In this document: piece by piece, positions 13,801 through 26,500 of the stretch
Numbering within the stretch: the stretch's first letter is position 1
Layout of the letters: each line of letters begins with the position of its first letter
Assembly: GCF_905147045.1 (NCBI RefSeq)
Contig: NC_065913.1
Span: forward strand, 3,584,001-3,648,000
Direction of reading: 5' to 3'
DNA length: 64,000 bases
Origin: Nymphalis io
Taxonomy: Eukaryota > Arthropoda > Insecta > Lepidoptera > Nymphalidae
Made by a program: the position numbers and the translations under genes
The notes under the pieces: model-generated
Told to the model about the DNA's origin: nothing
Seen by the model: only the letters and a program-made list of their open reading frames with translations
Database searches by the model: none

Positions 13801-15474
13801 GAATCATCTATTAGTCACATAGTAAAAATATGACTGTTCCTTAACAGGACAACTACAACGGCCAGCACATTGCGAAAACTACCATTGTAACATGTTTATT
13901 GAAAAGACTGTGATCACTTAAAAAGATTATTCCCACGTAACTTCTTACTCAAGTTTGATCTTATACTAAAGCTGATGCAGCTTCATTACATAGATCTTGA
14001 ACTTTGTAACATATTGTTAGCAGAGGATAATCAATGTTAAGCATTCAGTCATTTTCGGATAAAGCCATCTGCAAGTTCTCCACAAAGTCTGCATGGTTCC
14101 ATCTCTTTGTCGAAAAATATTTATAGATTACACAACAACACATAATTTGTGTTATTTAAATCCTAAGGGCCATTATTAATTATTGGTCTTGTTTATCCCA
14201 CACATATATATTATATTCTATGAGACAATGTTGTAACCCTAACTTTTATAATATAGCAAAGAAAAGAATAACAGTAGTGTTTTGTTCTACAAAGCCGGGA
14301 CAATAGAAAGAAGATGGTGGCAAAACGGTCACCTGTTTATTAAATAACAGTTTTGCATAATGAATGCAAATATAGCAACACAATAATTTAAAAATATGTA
14401 GTTTCTCTACAAGTCACACTTATTTTTTTTATTGTTATCCAATGATAGATACCACCTAAGATAGTGTCAGTTGGTATGGTTATTATCATAAAGATCGTCA
14501 ACTGACTTTGAGTAGAAGTAAACATACAAGTATGAAATGTCACATCTGAACATCGAAAAAGTCAGTTTCAGAAATTCCTGTAATAGTTGTAAACTATTTA
14601 TCAATATTTTATACATTTATCCTGAAATTTCTAACAATAGTCTGTAATGCTGATATGTACCTGTACTGGTGACATGTAAAATGGCATACTGCTATAGGTT
14701 GGTTGCATAGGCATTATTGGTGGTGGTTGCTGTGGCACCGAGACCATTTCTCTTTGCTTCACAAATTTTGATTTCTGCTGCATGTCATTTGACTGATTTT
14801 CTTGTAATGTATTACTTTGTCTATATGGCTGATCTGCCAGCTAAGAAAAAAACCAACAATAATATTTTAGTATTAACTATATTTATATGATCTTAACCAT
14901 AAATGTACTGTTCTGGTAAGATAATCATACAAAAATTATGCAATTTTACCTTTGAGTGTTTTTTGTGGTGATAAGTTAAACAACAAATAAAATCAATGAT
15001 GACAGATAGAAAAATCAGTGCTTATCTAAATACGCGCAAAACATTTTTAAAAAATAATGGAAATAGCTTTTAAAAACACCTTTAATGGTTGTAATGTACC
15101 TACATAATATACCTAACTATAATCATTTTGTTAATAGAATATATGTAAATAATTTACCTTCTTTTGGCGAAGGTCTTCAACGTAGAGTTGTAGACCATTT
15201 AAAAAAAAGCCATTTAATTTTCTAACTAATAAAACGGCGTCCCCTTCATCAGCTAATCCGACTGTTACGCGCTTGGTTTTGCCTTCGTTGATGAGGTTAT
15301 CCAAAATAAGCTCCTTTAAGCCGCATTTTTCTTTGATTAAACTCTTAATGTCTGAATAACCGACCTGAAAATTGTAACTCGTATAAAACAGGAGTAAACG
15401 AGATAGTTGACTGCATCAAATATCGAAAAATGTATACTTACATGAGAAGGTAAATTATGTATGGTCAAAAGCAT
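4866..15474 (-). CDS. gene 2: RRM-like / RS-repeat / helical / RRM-like protein, 1019 aa
   Basis: Eleven exons on the minus strand join in phase: 15474-15442, 15364-15158, 14840-14661, 13164-11760, 9758-9624, 8557-8459, 7607-7590, 7381-7275, 6746-6654, 5817-5592, 5422-4866 (3060 nt). Residues 1-80 are RRM-like (MLLTIHNLPSH, then KRVTVGLADEGDAVLLVRKL). About 81-310 is Gln/Pro/Asn-rich. About 313-360 carries RSPPRNRSPPR repeats as in SR-type proteins. About 504-600 is the shared helical domain (RIDVIIGDQVV...YRMKF). About 760-845 is a second RRM-like domain (LIVRIFVSPKSTKRAVFETFL). The tail is acidic and ends EDDLEDF. If the donor at 11760 is not used, exon 4 reads to a stop at 11698, giving a short form without the C-terminal half. 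The gene is tail to tail with gene 1 (stop codons about 250 bp apart) and head to head with gene 3. A nuclear RNA-linked role is inference. Confidence 0.75.
5992..6405 (-). mobile_element. SINE family C copy interrupted by repeat B
   Basis: Pieces 5992-6019 (AAGCGCAGGACC...ACGTG) and 6313-6405 (TTTTCCGAGGCATGGGAG...) line up with consecutive parts of the better copy at 19600-19960. The repeat-B element at 6020-6312 sits between them, so it inserted later. It lies in intron 9 of gene 2. Confidence 0.55.
6020..6312 (-). mobile_element. repeat family B, full-length copy
   Basis: About 290 bp. Read on the minus strand it starts TACTGGTGGTAGGGC (here with a GGGC variant) and ends ACTTACCATCAGGTGG...TTCCTATTCTATAAAAAA with a poly(A) tail, so it looks like a non-autonomous retroelement. 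Other copies are at 8603, 11184, 18480, 42984, 43817 and 62584. Confidence 0.85.
6822..7060 (-). mobile_element. tRNA-derived SINE (family D)
   Basis: On the minus strand an A-box-like GGCGTGGTTGGTAGATACTT and a B-box GGGTTCGATTCC head the element. A body containing CAGTTGTCTGGTTTCCATAG follows, then a tail of ATT repeats. The layout is that of a complete lepidopteran tRNA SINE. It lies in intron 8 of gene 2. Confidence 0.75.
8028..8334 (+). mobile_element. tRNA-derived SINE family A, full-length copy
   Basis: The head GCCGAGATGGCCCAGTGG (A box) and GGGTTCAAACCC (B box) is followed by a body ending GCAGTGGGACATTCACAGGC. It is flanked by the 10-bp target-site duplication CATTCAAATA (8018-8027 and 8335-8344). 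This is the best reference copy of the family in the window. Confidence 0.92.
8603..8893 (-). mobile_element. repeat family B copy
   Basis: Near-complete copy, same orientation as 6020-6312, with a T-rich left end (poly(A) of the other strand). It lies just 5' (higher coordinate) of exon 6 of gene 2, in intron 5. Confidence 0.85.
9097..9130. repeat. (AT)n microsatellite
   Basis: Run of alternating A and T in an intron of gene 2. Confidence 0.9.
9313..9553 (+). mobile_element. SINE family A copy with internal deletion
   Basis: The head GCCGAGATGGCCCAGTGG is intact, but roughly 70 bp are missing just after the B box (GGGTTCAAACC then ATAGGAAAACATCGTG) relative to the copy at 8028-8334. Confidence 0.85.
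10275..10369. repeat. two adjacent perfect hairpins
   Basis: The first hairpin has 14-bp arms (ATTATTCTGAACGA at 10275-10288 and its complement at 10296-10309, 7-base loop). The second has 20-bp arms (TATCTTGCTAACTTCGCATA at 10326-10345 and its complement at 10350-10369, loop TGGG). Both lie in intron 4 of gene 2 at the edge of an unclassified, relatively GC-rich block (10030-10270). Confidence 0.9.
11184..11473 (-). mobile_element. repeat family B copy
   Basis: Near-complete copy in intron 4 of gene 2, a little past the optional stop at 11698. It has the same ends as 6020-6312. Confidence 0.85.
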
Positions 15475-15893
15475 CGTGACTCGTGGTTTTGTGCCTTTTA
15501 ATTCAAACAGAACGACACACGAAGAATATTATTATTTAACATCAGAGTTCAGACTTCAGAAATGATTAAATTAAAAGAATCGAAGAATGACCACAGAGAA
15601 CATAAACACTACGTTATTCACTTACGTCAAAGAATAATAGAGTATAAAACTATACGTTAAATATATAGGTACTAGTTTACTTTAAATCACCCGTGCGAGC
15701 TCGGGGTTAGATTCATAGTGGTTAAATAGTCTGTGGTAATTTTTGTTTTTCTTTTTAGCCTGCTTTGTGAATTGTGATAGTATTCCATTATTATCTTGAT
15801 TGAATTAATTATTTAGATTGTAAAGTAAATAAGAAAAAAAGTTCAATATATATGACAGCCTTTTGAGATGATATTTAAATAAATATCTTTAAG
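15475..15893. promoter_or_regulatory. shared intergenic promoter region of genes 2 and 3
   Basis: Only 419 bp separate the start codons of gene 2 (minus) and gene 3 (plus), so both 5' UTRs and core promoters should lie here. No TATA box or recognisable factor site stands out. Confidence 0.5.
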
Positions 15894-17500
15894 ATGATGA
15901 TCACAATACACGGATTGCCTGTTACTGTAAGTACTCGAATAAAATCGATCATAACATTACTGAAAATTTTGGTTATAAAATTGTATTGTTTCAGACGAAG
16001 TATCAGGATTTAAAAGTACTAATAAAGCAAGAATGTAATATACATGACTTTATCCTTGATTGCTTGGTACATGTAAACGATGGGACAAAGAAAGTTCGGG
16101 TCGGGCTTGCAAATGACTCTGAAGGGAATCACATAATAAAATGCCTAAACGGCTATCGGATGTCAGGAAATACATTAAGACTTTTTCCTGTAGGGAAATC
16201 TGCTGTAAGTTGTTTCAAAACCTTATCATGTTTGTTTTTTAACCAGCTTGAAATAGTACTATTTTTATTCAATGTAGTTTTTTTTGCCAATTTGACTTAG
16301 TTATAATAATAGCCAAATGCTTGCTCTAATTTTGTAGTCGAAATAAGAGTGGAATGTTTTTTTTTTAATAAACATTAAATTATAATCACAATTTTAATAC
16401 TCTTATTATAATATAAATAACTGTTTATTTTAATTAATTGATTTGAGTAAAACAATTGAAATAGATCTTATAATATTTGCTAACATTATAACATTTTGTA
16501 ACTTACACCAGCCTACAACTGTTCCACAACATAACTCGTTTGAAACAAGAGATAATTACCAAGCCAGAAACGAGTATCCAAGTCAAGGGTTTAATGAGAG
16601 GAACAATAGTAAACTTGCTGAAGTTGTTCGGCCAACACCATGGGCGGCTAATAACCAATGGTCATCTAATCAGCCAGTTCAAACCCAATTACCCAGTAGT
16701 TTTAGTTATCAACAACAACCAATTCATTCTTCTTACGGACCGCAAGTAAGGGTTATGATTATAGAAAAAAAAAATACATATTGATATACTCAACTTTTTG
16801 TTAACTGGTTTGGTTGAGTAAAAATAATTTTCTTATAATTTCAGATAGTTTTAATATTTACTTATCAACATATTAAAAATTGTAATACATATTTTAGTAG
16901 TGCATAAAAGTCTTGTTATCCCTAATTCCTAACTAAATTAGTAAATTGACTTGGTTTATGACATGTTTCATTGTTTTAATTATATATTTATATTTTTCAG
17001 GTCAACCCACCATTAAAACCTCAATTTGAATCAAGAGACACAGTTCCAATCAGCCGTGGGTCCCAAGAGACTCCACCTTATGGATATAATCCTAAAAGTA
17101 ACTTAATTAACCTAGGGGTAAGATAAACATTTGTTTATTGTTTAATGTGGAAATTATTTTCTATGGTTATTTACTATGGTTTTGATGTTTTTGCTTAACT
17201 TAATTTATAGTAATTTACTTATACTTTAGAGCATCATATATTTGTATCAACAATTAATATGCTTTTCCCAGGTTGCTATGGTAATATTTATTTACTTGTT
17301 ATATAAAGCGTTAATGAATTTATTTGTAAACGCGCTAATAGTCCCGACATCGCATGAGTATTCAATAAGAAAAATGTATTTTGGATAGGATTTGTGCAAA
17401 ATCTGTTCTTAGTAAGCATCTATGTTGGAGAAGTAACTGACACAAATTTCAAGTCAATCGAGCGGATAGCTTAGGAGATCTTGTAATGAGTTTTAATTCG

Positions 17501-17580
<80 letters not shown>

Positions 17581-20500
17581 AAACTTATATATATATATAT
17601 ATAAAACTTACTAATCTACTATATATATATATGTGAAGATTGAAAAAAAACAATTTAGTGTAATATTAACATGACTATATCTGGTTTTCAGCAATGTTTT
17701 ATTACTCATTAAATGGTGGTAACAATGTCTTGTCAGTTGGACCTAGCAATTATTAAATAGTATGAATCCGATATAAATAGAATAACATCCTCATATGATG
17801 AAATCAAAAATGATATTAAAAGTTTAATTGAAATTAAAAATATATATATTTACATTACAGCCCAAGGAAACATACCAAAGGAACATTCCATCTACTTTGA
17901 AAGAAATCCCGGTGGCTAGTCGACCATTCCAGTCCAGCAGATATTCGACTCAGAACTACGAAATGCAGACGGAGAAACCGGTTAGAAAATTGATTATTAC
18001 TATCAATTATTCATTTGTGGTTTGTTGAAAAAATCACGAATATTGGTTGTATTATTGAAAATCTATATAATCGAGGGATACTCAACCTTTTCTTTATAGG
18101 GGCCACAAACATGTGTTTCAAAAAATATGTAGATAATGATTTCTTAGGTTTCGGGATGTTACACATTAAACTAAACAATTATCGCGTATATTTTAACATT
18201 TTTTTTATCGTTTCAAACACTGCAGTGTCCTTGGTCATAGGCAGTAAATTCAAATTATTTAAGAATTGAAAAAAGCTCAATCAACAAATCTGATTAAAAC
18301 CTAAGGGGTCGATTGCAGATGATAAAAAAATATTTAGGAGTAAACAAAAACCTTTGAAATTTAAAATAGTTGATAATAAAGTACCACTGTGTGAGCCAAT
18401 CCCAAGAGTCCGGCGGGCTGTAGGTTGAGTACCGCTGATCAAATCTACGTATCACGATGTAAACTTTATAAATGTATTTACTGGTGGTAGAGCTTTGTGC
18501 AAGCTCGTCTGGGTAGGTACCACCCGCTCATCAGATATTCCACCGCAAAACAGCAGTACTTGGTATTGTTGTGTTCCGGTTTGAAGGGTGAGTGATGCAG
18601 TGTAATTACAGGTACAAGGTACATAACATCTTGGTTCCCAAGGTTGGTGGCGCATTGATGATGTAAGCGATGGTTAACATTTCTTACAATGCCAATGTCT
18701 ATGGGTGTTGGTGACCACTTACCATCAGGTGGCCCATATGCTCGTCCGCCTTCCTATTCTATAAAAAAAATACATTTTTTATAGTATTTATTCCGCGGGT
18801 TACTACCATAGTCAATAGTATTACCATAAATAACTCGAAACTTTTATACTTTTCTTTATACTAATTATACAGTACAGTAACTGCCTGTGAATGTCCCATT
18901 GCTGGACTGTGGCCTCTTCTCCATTTTTGAGGAGAAGGTAAGGAGATTATTCCACCACGCTGCTCCAATGCGGGTTGGTGGAATACACATGTGACAGAAT
19001 TCCAGTGAAATTAGACACATGCAGGTTACCTCACCAATGTTTTCCTTCACCGTATAGCACGAGATGAATTATTATCACAATTTAAGCACATGAAAATTCA
19101 GTGTTGCTTGCTGGGGTTTGAACTCACGATCATCGCTTAAGATTCCAGATAATAAACCAAAGTATTCTTTTGCAATAAACGACGTTAGTTCTAGCATATT
19201 CTTGTATCTAACATCAAACGTGGAAGTAGTGAATATATATAATAGGTAAACTAAAAAACTCTAAATCTGTAGGCAATGACAATATATGTACGAGCGTCCT
19301 GAAAAATGTATATATATTATAGCACCTATTCTATCGCATTTAATAAATCTCTCTTTTTCAAAAGGAACTTTTCCAGATAAATTAAAAATATCTATCATAA
19401 ATCCAATATATAAAAAAGGTGATCGCAATGATATAAATTTTTGAAAATGTCATAGTACAATAGATTAACGGATTTTTTAGAACAAAATGGATTTCAAAAA
19501 AACAAATCAACGACTTTAGCAGCTTTTGCCCTTGTAAAAACTATAACAGAAAATATTAACAAAAAAGTGCCAATAGTAATAATAAATAATAATAATGTCC
19601 TCCAGACCGATTTCGACCACGGCGGCCAATCTCAAGAGAGATTAGCCAACTACGCAGGAGATATTATAGTGCACAAGTGTGCGCGCAAACACAGGTGCAC
19701 TCTATATTCCCTAACTCTCATAATCCGATGGGACGGCAATCCGACACGACCGGAAAGAGTTCAGGCGCAGGACAAACGGCTTTACGTGTTTTCCGAGGCA
19801 CGGGAGTGTTCACACTTGCAACTTCCAGACTCCGGCTCGTACTGAGAATTTTTCTGACAGAAAAACCCAATAACTTTTTATTGGCCCGACCTGGGAATTG
19901 AACCCAGGACCTCCGGGTCTGCGGCCTTATATCAAGCCACTAGACCAACGAGGCAGTCCAATAGTAGTCCAATAGTAGTACCAACGTATACATATTAACG
20001 ATTTACCCAATGTTATAAAATATCAATGTGTTCTATTTGCCGAAGACATAGTGTTAGCTGTACCTCATACTAAAACAAAGGTCGCCTTTGAGGATGATGT
20101 AAATAAAGCTGTAGAATCAGTGTTGTCTTGGCTAGAATCTTATATATAAAATATATATAATAAAACCCGATTTGTCCATTTTTCAAATAAAACTAAAACT
20201 AAAAAAATAAAACTAAAAATTGGTTATCGTGGAATGGAACTTGAAGAAAAAAATGATGTAAAATTTCTTGATGTAATTTATTTTAATTAAATTTTCATCA
20301 TTATGATTGGAAACTGCATATAAGTAATTTTACTTCTAGAATAAATAAGTTTGTATATGCTCTTCGCAAACTACAATGTACTGTTGACAAAGATGCTGCT
20401 CTCACTGCATATTATGTGTAATATTAAATTTTTATATGGGTGTACGGTTTTAAAATTGTTAAGTTAAATTTAAGATTCTAGAGGCAAATAAAATAAAAAT

Positions 20501-23500
20501 CGGTAGAGATGGAAAAATAGAAATTAAACAAACCTCTAAAGAATAGGGCTCCGGAAGTCAGAAAAAGTACCCATATGATTACAAGATGTACCAAATGGAT
20601 AGTAAATCTATTTTCTAAATTATTAATTCCAAAATGCAAAATGCTCGGGCGCCAGGATGATTATATCCGTTTAAAGTTAATATAATTAAGTTACAAAAAA
20701 AACCTTTTTTTTTTATTCTTAACAAGTGCCATAGTGAAATTTTACAAAATAAGTTTAACGAAACAATAAGTTCTTATTTAAATGAATGCAAAATTAATGT
20801 TATAAATATAAATAATATCAAAGTATAATTTTCTAAACTAAATACAAAGTTACAATATGTAATTTTTTTTTTAATCCTTTGAATGCCAACTTTTTTTTTA
20901 AATAAAACATTAAATTACAGTTTATATAAATCACACGCGGTTCCAATACAGCGGCGAAAATAATATGTAGAAATTACATACCATAGTCCAATTCTTTAAG
21001 TTACTTAATTAAAGTTTAAACCTCCTTAAAGTCTTTCCAAAGAATATCATGAAGACATCTTGAAATAAATCTTCCATGGGTAGCTTTCTTAAGAATCCAA
21101 TACGAATTTTATTCCCACGAGGTGTACCAGAATAATATCAAATCCACGATTATTTAAAAAATCCAATATGAATTATAATTAATTTAACCAAAATGTGGAA
21201 TATTGTTCATGAAAACAGTACTTTTAAACAATATTATAAGTTTACAAAAAATAAAAGTTACAAAAACTGCAAAAACTAATTTAGGTCACCATTACGACCT
21301 AATGACTGGAAGGAAAGTGAAGTCTTAGACAAATGTCAAAGAGCATCTCAAAGATAATAAATTAAAATTAGTTCGAAAATGCATAATGCATAAAAATTTG
21401 CATTATGACGAGACGACGGTATTTTTCAAATATTGTATAAACATAATTATAGTTGCACCTGTCAAAGTCAATTGACACATGACAACTAATGTTTTAGGTT
21501 ATAAATTTTAATAAATTTGTCGTATTTATTTTAAAGCAAAGCAACCATGTAACGTACGCCAAAACTACGTTACATTACCCCCCAACCAAAAAATAAAAGA
21601 GGAGCTCGCTCTGAGAGACTCTTTTATCAGACTCTACAAAAAGAGTAGAGATCGACTCTATCGAACAAAACAATAAAGTGACATAAGCAATATGAAACTC
21701 TATTAAAGAAGATGGAAAATTGTAAACTAACTTAGCTACAAAACTATAACAAATGTTATTTCTAAGAAAAAGTAAATATATAATAAAATAGATATATATA
21801 TATATATATGCTATACCAACATTCTACCTTGGAGATGAGATTTCAATATAGTTTCTCTCGAGAGAGAGCAAAAGTTGTTCAATAAAACTATTTTTAACAA
21901 GGAATTAAGTAAAAGTATTCATTAAACACCTTAACCTTGGAGATAAGGAATCAATATAGCATCACTCGAAAGTAATGAGTAGTCCAATAAAACTTGTCTT
22001 AATTTAGAGTAAATATGTCTAAAGTTTTACTTTACTCGAAAGATGGAAAATTTGATAAAATATTGGGTCTAAGGAATATATTCAAAAGTTACAGTATACC
22101 ATACCACCAGATCAAAATTTGTTTTTGTTAATAAAACAAAGAAATATGACTAACGTGGCCGACGCAACACTATACGACTTTCCGAACACAGAACTGTTTT
22201 GTACTGTGACCGACTCTACACCATCAGCTTTCCGAACACAGTTAAACAAAACTACTAAAAAAAAAAATTGAGTCTGTGACCGGCCCAACATTAACAGTTT
22301 TCCGAGCACAGAACAAAATAAAACAAAATGTTTCAATAAAGATCAATAATCCAATTCTAAGTATTATTTCTAACAAAACTTTAACTAAAAATTACTTATT
22401 ACTAAAATATGTAATAATGCAATTTTATTTATATAACATGGCTTCTCTTGAACTTTTGTTTTTCTTTTTTTTTACTTGTGTTTGTCTTTTCTTTTTTCGT
22501 TGTGAGTGTGCAATAATGTTATTTAATAATAATAATAATAATGTTCAACAAAACTACAAAAATGTTATTTACAATAACAAATAAACAATATGTTTACAAA
22601 AGTTTAAACAAACACAAAAATATATTGTAAAAAAAATATAACAAACAAAATATATAAGATCTTTTGAGTCAAAGAAATAAATGGAATCATTTTATTTTGA
22701 AAACCAAAATGTCCTAAGCTGAACTTTAAAAAAATATATTTGTAGAAAGATATTCAAATTGGAATCCTATCACTCAATCAACTCACAAGTTTATGGCGAA
22801 CTTTCAATCATACCTCTCGCTCATTCTTCTCTAACAAAGCCATATTTATTCCAAACTTAAATATAACTACAAAATATTTTAGTTATACCAAAATTGTATT
22901 TTAATAATATCTTTAACATGATAACGACCAATAGTACATTTCTCTTAATCTTTCAAAATATAAAAAATATTAGAAATCTTCTCTATTATTTGAGATTTAA
23001 TAAACTTAGGAGCAAGTTTCGCCGAAAAATATTGTGAACCATTAGACAAGACAAAATTTCTTCTCCAAACTATATCACCTGACCCATAAGAAATGACTTT
23101 GCTTCCTTTATTATATAAGAAAGCATTCTTTTTATAAGCTTTAAATAAAGATTTGGTTACTAAATCAAAAATTGAACTTACGGAATCCAAAGTTACTGCA
23201 TAAGTATGTTGGTTACCAACTTCAAGCTCATTCAAATCTGTGATTGAATTACTGAAACGATGTAATGAAGCATCAATTACAACTTCACGACCAAACATTA
23301 GAAGATTAGGAGTAAATTCAGTAGCTAAATTTATACTACTGAATAAAAAATCACGTCGGGGTCACCAGTGAAGAGGATCGCAGCTTAACCACCAATTAAA
23401 AACTCCGGCAGACTTTAAGAGTTATTTATTGTGACAAGTCAACAATGTTTACATTAGAGCGTACAGTAAAAATAGTTGAAATAATTAATTTATTAAAAAT

Positions 23501-26500
23501 AAACAACAACAACAGCGCTTATATAGGCATTCCCCTCTCACGATGACCACCACGCGTGCTTGCCACTTTTGGGACCTCCTCCTAGGCGAAAACAAAAGCG
23601 ATGCATGCGGCCATCTTGCTGGGGGTGTGGTCAAGCGTGTGACGTCGCTGCGAGGACAATAGATGCGCATGCGACCATATTGCCGAAGGGGCGTATCCAT
23701 ACGTGTGACGACATACATCAGACCACTGCAACATCACCTGATCAATGACGTAGTTGATCAGGTGATGTTTGTGCTGCGTTTAGACGCATTGTGCACTCGC
23801 CACACTACTATTCAAAGCTAATTAAATGTCATTTAAATATTTTGACCAAGTTCAGTGGTCATCATGAACAAAACAAGCTATGCAAGTTTCTAGAGTTTTA
23901 TGATAACGTTCCACAGGATTATTCTGAGGCGTATACAAAGTGTTATAAAATATTTTGGTTACATTAAAACTTTTCAAAAATTCTACAAAATGTTTTGATG
24001 TGAATTGAGTTCCATTATCACAAATTATAATATATGTACAACCAAATGTGCAAAATGTACAAAAAATCGCTGCCACCGCTCAGAAATCCGGACGGATCGC
24101 TAGCTAACAGTCCGCAGGAGAAAGCCGACCTCCCGGCTAAACTCTTTGCTGCCAACTCTGTGATCGATAATTGTAATGCGCAGCCACCAACAATACCTTC
24201 ATGTGGCCACACGATGCCTGACATCAAAATCAAGCAACGTGATGTGCGTGCGGAGCTGCAATCACTTGATATACGGAAAGCTAGCGGTCCTGATGGAATA
24301 CCAGCCATTGTGCTGAAGAAGTGCGCGGCGGAGCTGTCTCCTGTGTTAACGCGCCTGTTCCAACTTTTTCTCTCTTCGGGATGTGTGCCGGAGGCTTGGA
24401 GAAGAGCTAATGTGCAAGCGGTTCCCAAAAAAGGGGATCGGTCTGACCCGGCAAATTATCGACCAATAGCTATCACCTCAGTACTTTGTAAGGTGATGGA
24501 ACGGATTCTAAACAACCAACTGATCCATCACCTAGAAGATCACTGTCTAATTAATGATCGTCAGTACGGGTTTTGACCAAAACGGTCCACAGGTGATCGA
24601 CAAGCATGGAGAATCGTTGGCTGTCAGCCTCGATATCTCCAAGGCTTTCGACAGGGTCTGGCACAGGAGTCTTCTCTCCAAGCTACCGGCATATGGTCTG
24701 CCTGCTCAGCTATGCACCTGGATTGCCAGCTTCCTACACAAGCGTAGCCTTCATGTTTTAGTAGATGGTTGCGCTTCACAATTCTATGTAGTGAATGCTG
24801 GGGTCCTCCAGGGATCTGTGCTATCTCCCACACTCTTTCTTTTGCATATCAATGATATGCTCTCCCTTGGGAACATACATTGCTATGCAGATGATAGTAC
24901 AGTGCATGGTGGATACCACGGACGCGCAGTGGCTGGGCGGGCGGAAACTTAGGAGAGGCGGGAGAATCTTGTCATTGAACTCGATAGGACGTTACAGCTC
25001 ATTGCCAAATGGGGTCCTGATAATCTTGTTGAGTTTAATGCCAAGAAAACACAGGTATGCGCTCTCACAGCGAAAAAGTCACCATTTTACCCTCATACCT
25101 CCCTCTGTGGCACACCGCTGATGATACAAAGCAAAATCGCCATGCTGGGGATGGACGTTCGCTGCGACCTTAGTCCAAGGGATTACATCGAGGCTATTAT
25201 AAAAACAGCTTCACGGAAACTCGGAGTTCTGAACAAGGTGCGGCGTTTTTTGACGCCACAACAACTGTGCCTGCTGTACAAAACACAGGTACGGTCTTGC
25301 GTTGAATATTGCTCGCACCTTTGGGATGGCTCCGCTAAGTACCTACTGGAGGCCTTGGACCGGTTGCAGCGACGTGCAGTACGCATTATTGGCGACGTAA
25401 AGGTCACAAACACCCTTGAACCTTTTATTGGCGACGTAAAGGTCACAAACCCCCTTGAACCTTTACAATTGCGTCGCGAGATAGCAGCACTGAGCGCTTT
25501 CTATCGACTGTATCACGGCGAGTGCTCTGAGGAATTATTCTCTCTAATTCCTGCTTCCCCCTTCCTTCTTAAGTCCACGCGAGCTGGTTCTCGATGTCAC
25601 CGCCTAACTGTGACGTCAATTCCATCGCGCACAAAGAAATTTGGCAACTCCTTTCTTTGTCGCACTACCAAAAAATGGAATTCCTTACCAGCTCACGTGT
25701 TCCCCTCCTCTTACAACCCGGGTTCCTTCAAACGAGGCGTGAAGAGGCATCTTGCGGGCCGGCAAGGCGCTGACGGCTAGTACAGAACATTCTTCCCGAC
25801 TGTACTGGCCGTCGTCGCGTTTGGACTCTACTATCACTTACCATCAGGTGGAGTAGAGTCATTTGCCATCCCGGACATATAAAAAAAAAAAACCAAATTT
25901 AAGAAAGATATTTTTTTCTAAGAATCTACAAATGGATTTAACCAACAATATTTAGTAAATACATCCAATACCGTAAAAATGTATCGTTGACCAGAATAAG
26001 TTTTAGGCAATGGACCAACTATATCAATAGATAGCATAAGCATAGAAACAATCTCTGGATTAGTCATTATACCAAAAGGTGGAGCATTAGAATACTCATC
26101 AATTTGAAATGTATTCTTTTACATCTTTAAACATATTAGGCCAATAATAGTGAAGTTTTAACTTATTTAAAGTTTTATAAATACCTAAATGACTTGAATC
26201 TAAGGAATCATGATTATTATGAATAGTTTCAATAACATTTTCTTTTGGAATAACTATTTTCCAAGCTAAATTATTATGTAATTGAAATTTAGGCTTACAA
26301 AATCTATAAAGAAGATTGTTTTCAACTCTAATTTTTATATCTTAAAGGATATTTTTGACAACCTACAAATATTTATGATACCAAGGATCATCAATTTCTT
26401 CATCGGGTTAAGTTATTTCCAATGGAATATCAATAGCATTAATTTGAATACGAGATAATGTATCAGGCACAACATGTAAGCTGCCTTTTTTATGAATTAT

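Noticed and set aside
20696..22944. An env-like gene between integrase and LTR of the gypsy element
   Set aside because: No ORF above about 75-100 codons and no signal peptide or membrane pattern; only degenerate repeats are visible.
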